Positions 1 through 8,374 of a stretch of 64,000 nt of DNA are shown one piece after another. Below the pieces are notes generated by a model, which saw nothing but the letters and a program-made list of their open reading frames with translations, did no database searches and had not been told where the DNA came from. The position numbers and the translations under genes are program-made. Each line of letters starts with the position of its first letter. Positions within the stretch are counted from its first letter, which is position 1. This stretch comes from Nanohaloarchaea archaeon B1-Br10_U2g21 (GTDB taxonomy: Archaea; Nanohalarchaeota; Nanosalinia; Nanosalinales; Nanosalinaceae). The DNA lies in NCBI GenBank assembly GCA_001563915.1, contig LKMP01000002.1:1-64000 (forward strand), given 5' to 3'.

Positions 1-39
1 CCAGATATACTGGCCATAACCAGTAATACTGACGAAAGC

Positions 40-49
40 TTATAAATCT
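40..49 (+). promoter_or_regulatory. TATA box for a leaderless start at 71
   Basis: The TTATAAATCT box is centred about 26 bases before the ATG at 71. This is the archaeal TATA-to-start distance, so transcription would begin at or near the start codon. Assignment is by position and motif only. Confidence 0.45.
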
Positions 50-70
50 ATTTCTAGCCTAAATATCTCA

Positions 71-148
71 ATGAATTTGAAAGAAAGTTCTATAGAGAAC
101 TTAATCAGAATAATTGAAGAGGCAAGGCAACTTTTAGAAAATAGGTAG
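71..148 (+). CDS. Tiny 25-residue helical ORF, function unknown
   Basis: The ORF starts with ATG and encodes a short, probably helical peptide (IENLIRIIEEARQLLENR at its end) with an i/i+3/i+4 pattern of Leu and Ile and charged residues between. The only support is the well-placed TATA box at 40-49, which would make the mRNA leaderless with the ATG as its first codon. There is no Shine-Dalgarno site and I recognise no family. It could be a real small protein, a leader peptide or chance. Confidence 0.3.
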   Translation: MNLKESSIENLIRIIEEARQLLENR

Positions 149-173
149 TTTGAGACCCTTCTACTCCACTATT

Positions 174-247
174 TACTTATCTTAAATGTTTAACCAGCAA
201 CTTAACTTCTTAACCTAGAAGAGTAGATAAGTATTTAAAAGTTAAGT
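174..247. repeat. Interleaved inverted repeats in an AT-rich spacer
   Basis: TACTTATCT at 174-182 is the exact reverse complement of AGATAAGTA at 225-233. ACTTAACTT at 200-208 is the exact reverse complement of AAGTTAAGT at 239-247. The two 9-base pairs interleave, so as RNA they could form alternative or pseudoknotted stems, and as DNA they could be operators. The rest of the spacer 149-341 shows nothing coding. Confidence 0.4.
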
Positions 248-341
248 AGAAACTTTAGATAGGCTTAAGGCCCTAACTAAAAGCAGAAAACTATGCATAA
301 GTCTTGTCGCGTGTCTCCCGCACTCTAAGTTCTTATTTAAA

Positions 342-965
342 TTATCTCATAGGTTTAGCTAATATCCAGAAATGTTTTTCTTCTCTCCAATTCTCTGTAT
401 AAGCATCCAGTATCTCAAAACCGGCTTCTTTAACTAATTTTTTGTTTTCTTCCGGTGCGTATGCACTCCAAACCATTTCTTCCCCTCCAATTTCTCCTTT
501 CAAACCATCCATTTCTACATCTGCGCCAAGAGTTATCAGAATCGCTCCATCCTCTTTTACCCAGTACCTCATTTTTTCCAGAAGCTTAGAATGCTCTTCT
601 CGAGGAATATGAAATATTGCATAGAAACTAACTATAGCATCAAAACTATTTTCTGAAAAGTCCATTTCAAAGAACTCGCCTTGAATAAATTCGGCATTAG
701 GGACGTTCTTTTTTGCCTCATGAATGTGTTTTCCAGCTATATCTACTCCTGTTAACCTATATTTTTGCTCAGTAAGATATTTGTCGAAAGGAATTCCCAT
801 TCCGCAACCTAAATCAAGTATTTTTTCTCCTTTAATTTGAGTAAAAAGTTTTTGGAAGAGTTCTTTTTCTTCGGATCTTAATCTTCTGTTTTCTCTGTAG
901 TCTCCTTTATAGTCTCCTTTTTCGTAACCCTCTTTGACTTTATCTCTCATAATAGTAATATTCAC
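342..965 (-). CDS. Class I SAM-dependent methyltransferase
   Basis: This 207-residue protein has a Rossmann-type SAM-binding core. Motif I is ILDLGCGMGIPFD near residues 49-61, followed by the acidic strand end GVDIAG near 73-78 and a motif IV-like FDAIVSFYAIFHI near 108-120. It resembles UbiE/Methyltransf_11 small-molecule or protein methyltransferases. The substrate cannot be read from sequence. MRDKV at residue 6 is an alternative start. It stands alone, pointing away from the neighbouring lipoprotein gene. Confidence 0.8.
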   Translation of the reverse strand: MNITIMRDKVKEGYEKGDYKGDYRENRRLRSEEKELFQKLFTQIKGEKILDLGCGMGIPFDKYLTEQKYRLTGVDIAGKHIHEAKKNVPNAEFIQGEFFEMDFSENSFDAIVSFYAIFHIPREEHSKLLEKMRYWVKEDGAILITLGADVEMDGLKGEIGGEEMVWSAYAPEENKKLVKEAGFEILDAYTENWREEKHFWILAKPMR

Positions 966-1276
966 TATTCAAATAAAAGCAATACATAACTAGATATTTC
1001 CTACAATAAATGAACGAGCACCGCCATCTCTAATAATGCCGTATAAGCCATAACTCTGCTACTAGCGGCCAAAATCACTCCAAAAAATTAATTTCTATAT
1101 ATGATAATAGATTAAGATATTATAATCATTATTAGACAGCTCTAAGGGTTCGGAAAGGCAAAGAACTCGAAGCTCGTACCTTCTGCATTATTTATCTTCT
1201 CTATAAGGTATTTTAGAAAAATCATGCATATCTGTATACACTACTTTCTTTAAGAAGACTCTAACAAAGTTTCTAT
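966..1276. other. Intergenic spacer with no supported feature
   Basis: AT-rich spacer between divergent genes. A TATA-like CTATAAGG lies near 1200, too far from the 1277 start for a leaderless mRNA but usable with a leader of about 50 bases. I found no ORF with a credible start and no RNA gene. Confidence 0.5.
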
Positions 1277-2434
1277 ATGACTCATGCAAAACTAGTGCTT
1301 GGTCTTTTACTATCTATACTCCTTTTTACCAGCGGATGTCTAGAAGACGAAACTTCTTTGGAGGACGAAACATCAGAAATTGAGGTAGAGAAAGTTGTTG
1401 AGGGCCTTGCCTCTCCTTGGGCGATTAATTTTGTTCCAGATATGGACTATGCATTAGTCACAGAAAGTTCTGGCGAGCTGGTGCTTATTGACACTTCAAA
1501 CGGCGATATTGAACGCTTTAGCGGCGTACCTGAAGTTGATGATACTGGACAGGGAGGTCTTATGGATATCGAGGTACATCCTGATTACCCTGAAAACGAA
1601 TGGGTATACATGACTTATACGGATAGTAATGAGGACGGCATTGCAACTCACGTTGGCCGAGCTGAGCTAGATTTGGAGACCCAAGAACTTGAAAATTTTG
1701 AGGTTTTACATGTTGCAGAACCTTTTCAGGATGGAGGACAGCACTTTGGTTCTCGCATAGTTTTCGACGATGAAGATTACCTTTTTGTTACAAGCGGCGA
1801 TCGTGGAGATAAAAACTTTGATGACCATGTTTCACAGGATACTTTGAATGAACTAGGAGCGACTTTGAGACTGAATGAAGACGGAGAGATTCCTAGCGAT
1901 AATCCCTTTGTTGACGATGACGAAGTAGCGGATTCAATTTATAGTTACGGCCACAGAAACAGTCAGGGGATGACAGTTCATAATGGGGAAATTTGGCAGA
2001 GCGAACATGGTGAAGAAGATGGAGATGAAATAAATATAATTGAAGAAGGAGGAAACTACGGATGGCCTATAACTCATACTGGCTGCGAGTACGGTACTGA
2101 CAGCCCTGTTGGAGAAGATCCATTCGAAAATCCTGATGTGGTTGATCCCGTATATTACTGGGAGTGCAACACCGGCGGTTTTCCTCCAGCTGGAATGACT
2201 TTTTATAGCGGTGAGGCTTTTTCTGAGTGGGAGGATGATTTATTTATCGGAAATCTTGCAGGCCAATATCTTGGACATTTTGAAGTAGATGACGAAGATG
2301 TAGAGGAAAAAGAACCTCTTCTTGAAGAAGATGAGTGGCGAATCAGAGATGTGGCGGAAGAACCATCTACAGGCTATCTTTATGTGGTTGTGGACGGTGA
2401 TGATGCTCCTTTAGTAAAGATAACGCCTGAGTAA
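1277..2434 (+). CDS. PQQ-dependent sugar (aldose/sorbosone) dehydrogenase-like lipoprotein
   Basis: A 385-residue exported protein of the soluble-glucose-dehydrogenase beta-propeller family. An N-terminal hydrophobic segment ends in a lipobox-like TSGC (Cys21), suggesting lipid anchoring outside the cell. Family landmarks are GLASPWAINFVPD near 43-55, GGQHFGSRIVF with the expected catalytic His156, SYGHRNSQGM at 223-232, EHGEEDGDEIN at 243-253 and NYGWP at 260-264. Members oxidise sugars using PQQ with Ca2+. The protein is very acidic, fitting a salt-exposed location. No PQQ synthesis gene is in this window, so the cofactor would have to be scavenged or made elsewhere. Confidence 0.85.
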   Translation: MTHAKLVLGLLLSILLFTSGCLEDETSLEDETSEIEVEKVVEGLASPWAINFVPDMDYALVTESSGELVLIDTSNGDIERFSGVPEVDDTGQGGLMDIEVHPDYPENEWVYMTYTDSNEDGIATHVGRAELDLETQELENFEVLHVAEPFQDGGQHFGSRIVFDDEDYLFVTSGDRGDKNFDDHVSQDTLNELGATLRLNEDGEIPSDNPFVDDDEVADSIYSYGHRNSQGMTVHNGEIWQSEHGEEDGDEINIIEEGGNYGWPITHTGCEYGTDSPVGEDPFENPDVVDPVYYWECNTGGFPPAGMTFYSGEAFSEWEDDLFIGNLAGQYLGHFEVDDEDVEEKEPLLEEDEWRIRDVAEEPSTGYLYVVVDGDDAPLVKITPE

Positions 2435-2544
2435 AAACACTAACACAAATACTGTTTTTTATTATTTCTAAAACATTTTCCAGTAGAGCGATTGACGTAC
2501 TGTAACAGAATTTAACAGACTCTAGACTCTAAGTCTTAGTTTAT

Positions 2545-3084
2545 ATGGTTACAGAAAGTTTTGAGGCTGCGGCTCAGAATTTTGTTGAACAGGCCATATT
2601 CTTTTTACCTAATCTATTAGCAGGATTAGTATTTCTTATAGTAGCTTACATAGGGATTAAAGCTTTCAGCAAGCTGATTGAGCGATCTCTTAACAGAAAA
2701 TACCAAGATAAAATCATTGTTCAGTTAGTCAATACAATAATCTCTATTTTCCTATGGTTTGCAGTATTGCTTTCTTTTCTAAACATAATGGGGCTGGGCG
2801 AAATTGCTGCAAGTCTTGGAACTGCATCAGGGTTTTTGGCCTTGGGAGTAGCTTATGCATTATCAGACATGATTGCTGATACGGTTTCAGGGTATTATCT
2901 TGCTAAAGACCATGATTTTGAGATAGGTGACCGCGTAAAAGTAGGTGAAGATGAAGGAAAGGTTATAGAAGTAGGGCTGCGTAAAAGCCGGCTATTACTT
3001 GACAACTCTGATACTGCAGTGATCGGTAACAGCGAGATAGAGCAGAAATGGGTGAATAAATCGGAGACAGACTTCAAAGAGTAA
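2545..3084 (+). CDS. Small MscS-family mechanosensitive channel
   Basis: 179 residues with about three membrane helices: near 20-40, 63-83, and a Gly/Ala-rich pore-type helix near 88-118. A beta-domain segment with the MscS hallmark FEIGDRVKVGEDEGKVIEVGLRKSRL follows near residues 125-150. The family releases solutes on osmotic downshock, a natural need in brine. The protein ends shortly after the beta domain, so the C-terminal alpha/beta vestibule of full MscS is missing. This is a known minimal form in archaea, not an obvious truncation. Confidence 0.8.
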   Translation: MVTESFEAAAQNFVEQAIFFLPNLLAGLVFLIVAYIGIKAFSKLIERSLNRKYQDKIIVQLVNTIISIFLWFAVLLSFLNIMGLGEIAASLGTASGFLALGVAYALSDMIADTVSGYYLAKDHDFEIGDRVKVGEDEGKVIEVGLRKSRLLLDNSDTAVIGNSEIEQKWVNKSETDFKE

Positions 3085-3125
3085 GGTAGTGCATAAAAAG
3101 ATTATAGACTGGTAACACGACTGTG

Positions 3126-3437
3126 ATGAGCGCAAGTGAAGTCGAACTCTTTGATTGTGAAGATTATGAAGAAATAGATTTGGGCCTAGAATATTTCACA
3201 GGTATTAGATCTAATGGTTCAGTAGAGGTACTAGCATTTATTCAGGGCTCTCCTAATGACTGGGATATGGAAGAAATCTTGGCTGAAACTCGAGAATATT
3301 CAAGAGATATGCTTGACTCATCTCCAGACAGTTATTCTGTTGTTATAGAAGAAAACGAAGATTCAGATGGCTATAGAAGCGGATACCGGGAAATGCTTCA
3401 AATGTCTGAAGATGAAGTCAGATGGCTACAGGAATAA
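3126..3437 (+). CDS. Acidic hypothetical protein, 103 residues
   Basis: A soluble, strongly acidic protein (many Asp/Glu, few Lys) with no membrane segment and no motif I recognise. GTG at 3123 immediately precedes the ATG at 3126, and either could start translation; I chose ATG. It lies 40 bases after the MscS gene on the same strand and may be co-transcribed with it. Confidence 0.6.
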   Translation: MSASEVELFDCEDYEEIDLGLEYFTGIRSNGSVEVLAFIQGSPNDWDMEEILAETREYSRDMLDSSPDSYSVVIEENEDSDGYRSGYREMLQMSEDEVRWLQE

Positions 3438-3534
3438 GTTCTCTTTAGCCCTATCCTACCAAGAGTCTAAAAAATTACTATAAAAGACTTTTTACAGAGA
3501 AACTCTTACAGAGGCTAGACCTTTCTAGTTTAAT

Positions 3535-3607
3535 GGCGGGATGGTGTAGTGGACTATCATCGGTGCTTTGGGAGCGCCGGACCCCGGTTCAAATCCGGGT
3601 CCTGCCA
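3535..3607 (+). tRNA. tRNA-Pro (anticodon TGG)
   Basis: Acceptor GGCGGGA at 3535-3541 pairs with TCCTGCC at 3600-3606 with one G-T wobble; the discriminator is A3607. The anticodon arm GGTGC/GCGCC encloses loop TTTGGGA, giving TGG. The T arm contains GGTTCAAAT. No intron and no encoded CCA. A TATA-like CTATAAAAG lies near 3479. Confidence 0.93.
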
Positions 3608-3690
3608 ATTTATTCCTTCTGAATGAATAAGAAATAGTAAGAATAGAGTAAAGTTAATTAGAGTTTCCTAACAGTTTTTGGAACACTGTT

Positions 3691-4158
3691 ATGGAGATAC
3701 GACATTACTGTGAAGAATATGAAGATGAAATCAAAGCAGTAATTGAAAAAGCTATTTCTTCTGTGAAACCTGAAAAATATTCTGCTCACCAGCAAAAACA
3801 TTTGGAAAACATAATTCCCGAAATGAATATTGAGTTTGCAAAGAAAGACAGATATGTTTACTTTTTAGCAATTAAGAATGACGAACTTATTGGTGTTGCT
3901 GGTTTTCAAAAGGAAAGTGGAACGATATCAGGGATATTTGTTGATCCTGATTATATGGAGAAAGGTATTGGAACAAAACTGCTCAATAGGTTAGAGCAAG
4001 AAGCTAGAAAAGAGGGATTGACTAAACTGAAATCTCCTTCCTCTCTTGAAGCAGTGAAGTTCTATAGAAAAAATGGGTATAACGTTATCGGTGAACGAGA
4101 GCAAAATATGAAAGGTCTAACTATTAGTGTGAAAGTAATGATAAAAAATCTTGGGTAA
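3691..4158 (+). CDS. GNAT-family N-acetyltransferase
   Basis: 155 residues with the GNAT fold. Beta strand GTISGIFVDPDY leads into the acetyl-CoA-binding loop MEKGIGTKLLNRLE (the Q/RxxGxG/A type site, near residues 90-103), and the late SLEAVKFYRKNGYNVIGE element is typical of the family's C-terminal half. Substrate unknown. It stands alone after tRNA-Pro. Confidence 0.85.
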   Translation: MEIRHYCEEYEDEIKAVIEKAISSVKPEKYSAHQQKHLENIIPEMNIEFAKKDRYVYFLAIKNDELIGVAGFQKESGTISGIFVDPDYMEKGIGTKLLNRLEQEARKEGLTKLKSPSSLEAVKFYRKNGYNVIGEREQNMKGLTISVKVMIKNLG

Positions 4159-4249
4159 TATCATGTATCTAATTAAAGAACTGTTTTTAATTGGGTTTTT
4201 CTTCAGCTAACAATTTTTTTATTCTATTTTCACTTTAGGAGGACATGTG

Positions 4250-4561
4250 ATGGACTACGACGAAAATGATCTTGATGACGCTCTTAGTCTTTTAAGCAAT
4301 GAGACTCGAAGAGAAATACTAGATTATCTGCAAGATAATGAAGAAGCCTTAGTCGAGGAAGTGGCGCATCACTTAACTTCTGAACTGGATTTAAGTAGGA
4401 CGGAAGCTAAGGTGGAGCTGCGGCACAAGCATTTGCCCCAACTAGAGGATTATGGTATTGTAATACACGATGAACGTACAGGCGTATTTGGATATGATTT
4501 ACTGCATTACAGTCCTGATGAAGATATTGAGAGGCTTCTCAACGTGTCCGAATATTTGTAA
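4250..4561 (+). CDS. Winged-helix DNA-binding protein (haloarchaeal ArsR/DUF7344-like)
   Basis: A 103-residue acidic regulator. DALSLLSNETRREILDYL near the N terminus is the typical first helix of ArsR-like winged helices, followed by EEVAHHLT and a recognition-helix region, then a wing around YGIVIHDERTGVFGYD. The strong AGGAGG at 4237-4242 stands 7 bases before the ATG at 4250, deciding that start over the GTG at 4247. No cysteine pair for metal sensing is seen, so the signal is unknown. Confidence 0.7.
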   Translation: MDYDENDLDDALSLLSNETRREILDYLQDNEEALVEEVAHHLTSELDLSRTEAKVELRHKHLPQLEDYGIVIHDERTGVFGYDLLHYSPDEDIERLLNVSEYL

Positions 4562-4611
4562 TGCTCTGAGTTCTAATTTTAAAGGCAAAAAAAGAAAAAG
4601 GGAAAAATAAG

Positions 4612-5559
4612 TTATCGGTCTAGTTGTAAGACTGCAACCATTTGCCCGTGAGATCCATTTTCATGCATCGTCCATTCTCCTCCTGTTTCTTCATAGGATT
4701 GAGCATCTTCTATAGGATCAACGTTAGTGTCCCACGCTTCATGCGGTTGCTGAACGTATCCGACTACGTGGATATCGTCAGCATGGTCTCCGGTAATCTC
4801 TACTTCTCCATATTCTATTGTTGCGTCTTCAGCCAAATCGTGCCATTCAAGACAGTGGCTGTCGATATATCCGTCTCCCTGTACTACTTGAGACGAAGTT
4901 CCGAACTGATCCGAATCCAGAGGTCTTTCATAGTTCTCTGTTAATGGCAGGTCTACTGTGAATGGTCCGGCATGTGGATGCCATTCCAAAGATTCGCCAG
5001 TAGGAATTGTTATCTGTGTGTCGGGTAATGTTTCCCCTATAATTACTTCTTCCTCTTCATTCAGAAGAGTTACACAGATTTTGCCTGAGCCTTCTCCTTG
5101 ATAGGATGCATAGTCTCTCTTGTATTCATCCCTAGGGTTAATGTAGCTCACCCATTCATCGCTTCCAGCTTCATACCATTCTTCTCCAGGTTCTGGAGCC
5201 TCCAAAATGTAGGCTTGCTCCGTTACTTCTGAAGCGTCAGATTCGTCTTCGCCATTACCTGTTTCATTGTTCTCACTATCTCCGTTTGATTCTTCCTGTT
5301 CTTCTGTTTCATCGCTGCCGAAGAAGTCATCATTAAACCAGTTGTCGCTATTAAATGAATCTTCGCTTGTTGAAGACTCATTCTGAGTTTCTTCATCTTC
5401 TTCGTCTGCAAAGAAATCGTCATTAAACCAATTACTGGTTTCAAATGAGTCTTCTGTATTGAAGAAATCGCTTTCAAATGAAGACTCAAATGGACTTGCA
5501 GCAACTATTCCTGATGCCATTATCAGCATAAATGCAGTCATAACTATCTTGCTATTCAT
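4612..5559 (-). CDS. Secreted acidic protein with a duplicated Phe/Asp-rich repeat
   Basis: 315 residues with a signal peptide (about 1-21, ending IVAAS). Residues 37-52 and 67-82 are near copies (core NWFNDDFF in each) set 30 residues apart within a Glu/Asp/Ser-rich stretch. A folded-looking C-terminal half from about residue 115 has two cysteines (ICVTLL, SHCLEWH) and many Trp, His and Tyr. I recognise no family for that half. The layout, an acidic tether followed by a compact domain, suggests a cell-surface or secreted protein. Confidence 0.65.
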   Translation of the reverse strand: MNSKIVMTAFMLIMASGIVAASPFESSFESDFFNTEDSFETSNWFNDDFFADEEDEETQNESSTSEDSFNSDNWFNDDFFGSDETEEQEESNGDSENNETGNGEDESDASEVTEQAYILEAPEPGEEWYEAGSDEWVSYINPRDEYKRDYASYQGEGSGKICVTLLNEEEEVIIGETLPDTQITIPTGESLEWHPHAGPFTVDLPLTENYERPLDSDQFGTSSQVVQGDGYIDSHCLEWHDLAEDATIEYGEVEITGDHADDIHVVGYVQQPHEAWDTNVDPIEDAQSYEETGGEWTMHENGSHGQMVAVLQLDR

Positions 5560-5728
5560 CTACTCACTCACCGTAAGACAGTAATTAGCAAGCCTGTGAC
5601 TTAACCTTATAGCTTCAAAACTACAACAATGGCATGTAAACGGTTTAAAAGATAATATAAGCTATTAACCAATGTTATGATTCTATTAGTATGATTTTAT
5701 GTATAATATGAAAGTCATTGAATAAGAA

Positions 5729-7066
5729 TCACAATTTATCAAATGCCCTACCTATAACCTCGTTAAGAGCTGGATGTATGTGAATAGTGTCTTTTATGTC
5801 TTGTAGAGAGCCATTCTGTCTCATTACAGGCAAGACTTCATGTATCAGTGTAGAGGCCTCGGGACCTATTATATGGACTCCTAATATTTCTCCGCTTTTG
5901 GAAGCCATTACCTTAACAAATCCCTCTTCTTCCTTTAACGCCATCCCCATACCAGTATCTGCATAATTGTAAATAGCTTTTCTGTAATCCACACCAGACT
6001 CCTCTAATTGCTGTTCTGTTTCTCCAACTCCGGCTATTTGCGGTTTGCTGAATACTGCATGAGGCATTGCTCTGTAATCAACTTGTTCCTTTTCGCCTAT
6101 AGAAGCCAGATACGTGTACTGTGCTTCTAAATTAGCCGAATGCTTGAACATATAATTACCTGCGATATCTCCCAATGCATAAACTCCCTCAACGGAAGTC
6201 TCCATATATTTATTAGTTTCAATAAACCCTCTATCGTCTAAGGCTATAGCAGTATCGTTAATCCGTAATTTATCAGTATTAGGCCTTCTACCTGTCGCTA
6301 TAAGCACCTGTTCAGCTTCTAATACTTCCCCATTGTCCAGATATACTCTTTTCTCTCCTTCATTCTCTATTTCTTCTGCCTGCGCACCTAGTACTACCCT
6401 ATACTGCTCTTCAGCTAGCTCAGTGAATTTCTTAGACACGTCTTTATCTTCTCGAGACAGTAATCTTTTACCTCGCTCCACAACAGTTATTTCTACACCC
6501 ATTTCATTGAAGAAGAAAGCCATTTCAGCAGCTATGTACCCTCCTCCAACTATAATCATTGATTCAGGTCTTTCTTCAAGTTTCAATGCCTCACTACTAG
6601 TTAAATAGTCAACATCTTCGATTCCTTTAATCGGAGGAACAAAAGGCCTTGTACCGGCAGCTATGAATATTTTATCAGCAGCCAGCTTCTTCCCGTCTAC
6701 ATCTATTACTTTATCATCTATAAATTTGGCCTCTGTACGGTATAAATCATAGTTTTCCGAACTTTCTATACCTGTCTCAATGGCTTCTGCATCTCTGCCG
6801 ACAGCACCATTAACTTCTTTGATAATTGTTTCATAATCTATGCTGTTAACTTCTGCATTTATGCCAAATTTCTCTGAGTTCCTTACTTCTGCCAGAATTT
6901 CTGCTCGGTGTATAAGCATCTTGGAAGGTATGCAGCCTCTATTGAGGCATGTACCTCCAAGCGGTCCAGGTTCTACCAATGCAACTTTCGACCCTCGAGA
7001 GTTGTAAGCTGATGCTATATCTAGGCCTGAGCCTGCACCTATAACAATTACATCATAGTCTTCCAT
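5729..7066 (-). CDS. FAD/NAD(P) pyridine nucleotide-disulfide oxidoreductase (dihydrolipoamide/mercuric reductase type)
   Basis: 445 residues with the full class I disulfide-reductase layout: FAD-binding VIVIGAGSGLDIA at 7-19, redox pair Cys40/Cys45 in GGTCLNRGCIPSK, a second dinucleotide motif IIVGGGYIAAEMAFFFNEMG near 172-191, a GVYALGDIAG FAD site, and the C-terminal HIHPALNEV with the catalytic His-Glu pair. No heavy-metal-binding domain is present. No 2-oxoacid dehydrogenase genes are nearby. With the adjacent small zinc protein and thioredoxin on the same strand, a general thiol-redox role is likelier than pyruvate oxidation. Confidence 0.85.
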   Translation of the reverse strand: MEDYDVIVIGAGSGLDIASAYNSRGSKVALVEPGPLGGTCLNRGCIPSKMLIHRAEILAEVRNSEKFGINAEVNSIDYETIIKEVNGAVGRDAEAIETGIESSENYDLYRTEAKFIDDKVIDVDGKKLAADKIFIAAGTRPFVPPIKGIEDVDYLTSSEALKLEERPESMIIVGGGYIAAEMAFFFNEMGVEITVVERGKRLLSREDKDVSKKFTELAEEQYRVVLGAQAEEIENEGEKRVYLDNGEVLEAEQVLIATGRRPNTDKLRINDTAIALDDRGFIETNKYMETSVEGVYALGDIAGNYMFKHSANLEAQYTYLASIGEKEQVDYRAMPHAVFSKPQIAGVGETEQQLEESGVDYRKAIYNYADTGMGMALKEEEGFVKVMASKSGEILGVHIIGPEASTLIHEVLPVMRQNGSLQDIKDTIHIHPALNEVIGRAFDKL

Positions 7067-7067
7067 C

Positions 7068-7160
7068 TTATTCTTCGTCTTCTTCGTGGTCGTGATCTTC
7101 TTTACCTGTAAGGTCTACGCCACAAGTCCTACATACTTTTTCTTCATCTTCATCTCCCAT
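7068..7160 (-). CDS. 30-residue acidic zinc-finger protein
   Basis: Encodes a 30-residue protein with CRTCG (Cys10, Cys13) and HDH (His23, His25), a plausible single zinc site, on an Asp/Glu-rich background. GAGGTG lies 7-8 bases upstream of the ATG. The stop is one base from the reductase start, so the two are translationally linked. Small single zinc-knuckle proteins are common in haloarchaea; the function is unknown. Confidence 0.7.
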   Translation of the reverse strand: MGDEDEEKVCRTCGVDLTGKEDHDHEEDEE

Positions 7161-7173
7161 AATTTTTCACCTC

Positions 7174-7461
7174 TTAGAGTTCTTCGCCATTTGCCCAGGC
7201 TTTTAGGGTTTCATAATCTGCTGACCCACAGATTGATTCTCCAGTTTCTCGGTTTATGAAGAAAGGCACTCCTCCACACTTCTCATCCCCATCTAACTCG
7301 TAGTAAATTTCTTGGTTATCCTCGTTTTCCCATACTTCAAGTCTCTGTACCACTATATCTTCTTCATCTTCCAGTTTCTCTACTTTTGGAGCCATTTCCT
7401 TACAGTGTGTGCATCCGTCGCCATAGAACTCCACAAGATTTTCTTCAAGTTCTTCGCTCAT
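7174..7461 (-). CDS. Thioredoxin/glutaredoxin-like protein
   Basis: 95 residues with a thioredoxin fold: strand LVEFYGDGC, redox site Cys17-Thr-His-Cys20, and the cis-proline element GGVPFFINRETG. A further cysteine (CGG) precedes the cis-Pro loop and another lies in ESICGSADY. It heads the operon thioredoxin - zinc protein - flavin disulfide reductase and may be reduced by the latter (inference from order). Confidence 0.85.
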   Translation of the reverse strand: MSEELEENLVEFYGDGCTHCKEMAPKVEKLEDEEDIVVQRLEVWENEDNQEIYYELDGDEKCGGVPFFINRETGESICGSADYETLKAWANGEEL

Positions 7462-7524
7462 TGTTTCATCACGTTATCTAATTGTAAGCCTTTCTTTTTG
7501 AAGCTTCGATTCTAACTACATGAT

Positions 7525-8340
7525 ATGTTGGAATTTATTTGGCAGTATTTAGTAGGGCCTATAATAGCTGAAGCAATAGAGGAACCTGCTGTATGGAATG
7601 AAGTTGCTGCTGTAGCTGGCTATAATCTTTACAATACAGTTCTTTGGGCTGCGATAGCAGTAACAATTTTAGCAGCGACTCTAAAGCTGTTTGAGCGGCA
7701 CAGCATAGAATTCACCCCTAATAATGCGTTAAAACTAGCCCCCTTAATATTGCTAGCAGGAGTTCTAAGGTTTTTGCAGGATGCAATAAACCTTCCTTTA
7801 GCTGCAGAAATTGCTTTGATTACTCCCATAATCTACATGTGGATAGGTTTGATTGGTATAGGTCTCGTATACCTCGATAATTTTTATCAAAATGTTTTCA
7901 GATACTCAAACTTTGTTTTCGGCAGCCTAACTATCCTTCTACTTGCTTATATCGCTCTACTAGGCATAAACTTTGTAGTAATCGCTGCCGTAACTGTTTC
8001 TGCAGCCATTCTGGCAGGTCTTTACTACTACTTGTTTGAAGATAGTCGTTACGGCAGATTAGTGCTTGTTTTAGCCGTTTTCAGCCAGTACTTTGAGGGT
8101 TTCGCATCTACGTATGGCCTAACGCAGGGATTTGAACAGCGCCAAGTTTTAACCCAGTTCTTTACAAATATCTTTGGTTTACCAGGCTTCACTGCCTTAA
8201 AAACAGTGATTTTAGCAGGTTCTATCTATATTTACTTTGACTTAGACGAAATGTATCAAGCTTTGCTTTTAGTTGCTCTATACTCCATTGGTTTAGCTAC
8301 AGGCACCCGAGTCTTGTTGCGTGCTGCAACTGGCATCTAA
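7525..8340 (+). CDS. DUF63 family multi-pass membrane protein
   Basis: 271 residues with about seven or eight membrane helices. GYNLYNTVLWAAI, then APLILLAGVLRFLQDA and ALITPIIYMWIG are the characteristic blocks of the archaeal DUF63 family. That family has no established function. It is divergent from the thioredoxin operon and is followed 34 bases later by a secreted membrane-anchored protein. Confidence 0.8.
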   Translation: MLEFIWQYLVGPIIAEAIEEPAVWNEVAAVAGYNLYNTVLWAAIAVTILAATLKLFERHSIEFTPNNALKLAPLILLAGVLRFLQDAINLPLAAEIALITPIIYMWIGLIGIGLVYLDNFYQNVFRYSNFVFGSLTILLLAYIALLGINFVVIAAVTVSAAILAGLYYYLFEDSRYGRLVLVLAVFSQYFEGFASTYGLTQGFEQRQVLTQFFTNIFGLPGFTALKTVILAGSIYIYFDLDEMYQALLLVALYSIGLATGTRVLLRAATGI

Positions 8341-8374
8341 CAAGGATTATATATAAGCAGTTCGAAGTGAGTTT

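Noticed and set aside
5729-7066. Mercuric reductase or pyruvate dehydrogenase E3
   Set aside because: There is no heavy-metal domain or C-terminal Cys pair, and no dehydrogenase genes nearby; only the general disulfide-reductase class can be supported.
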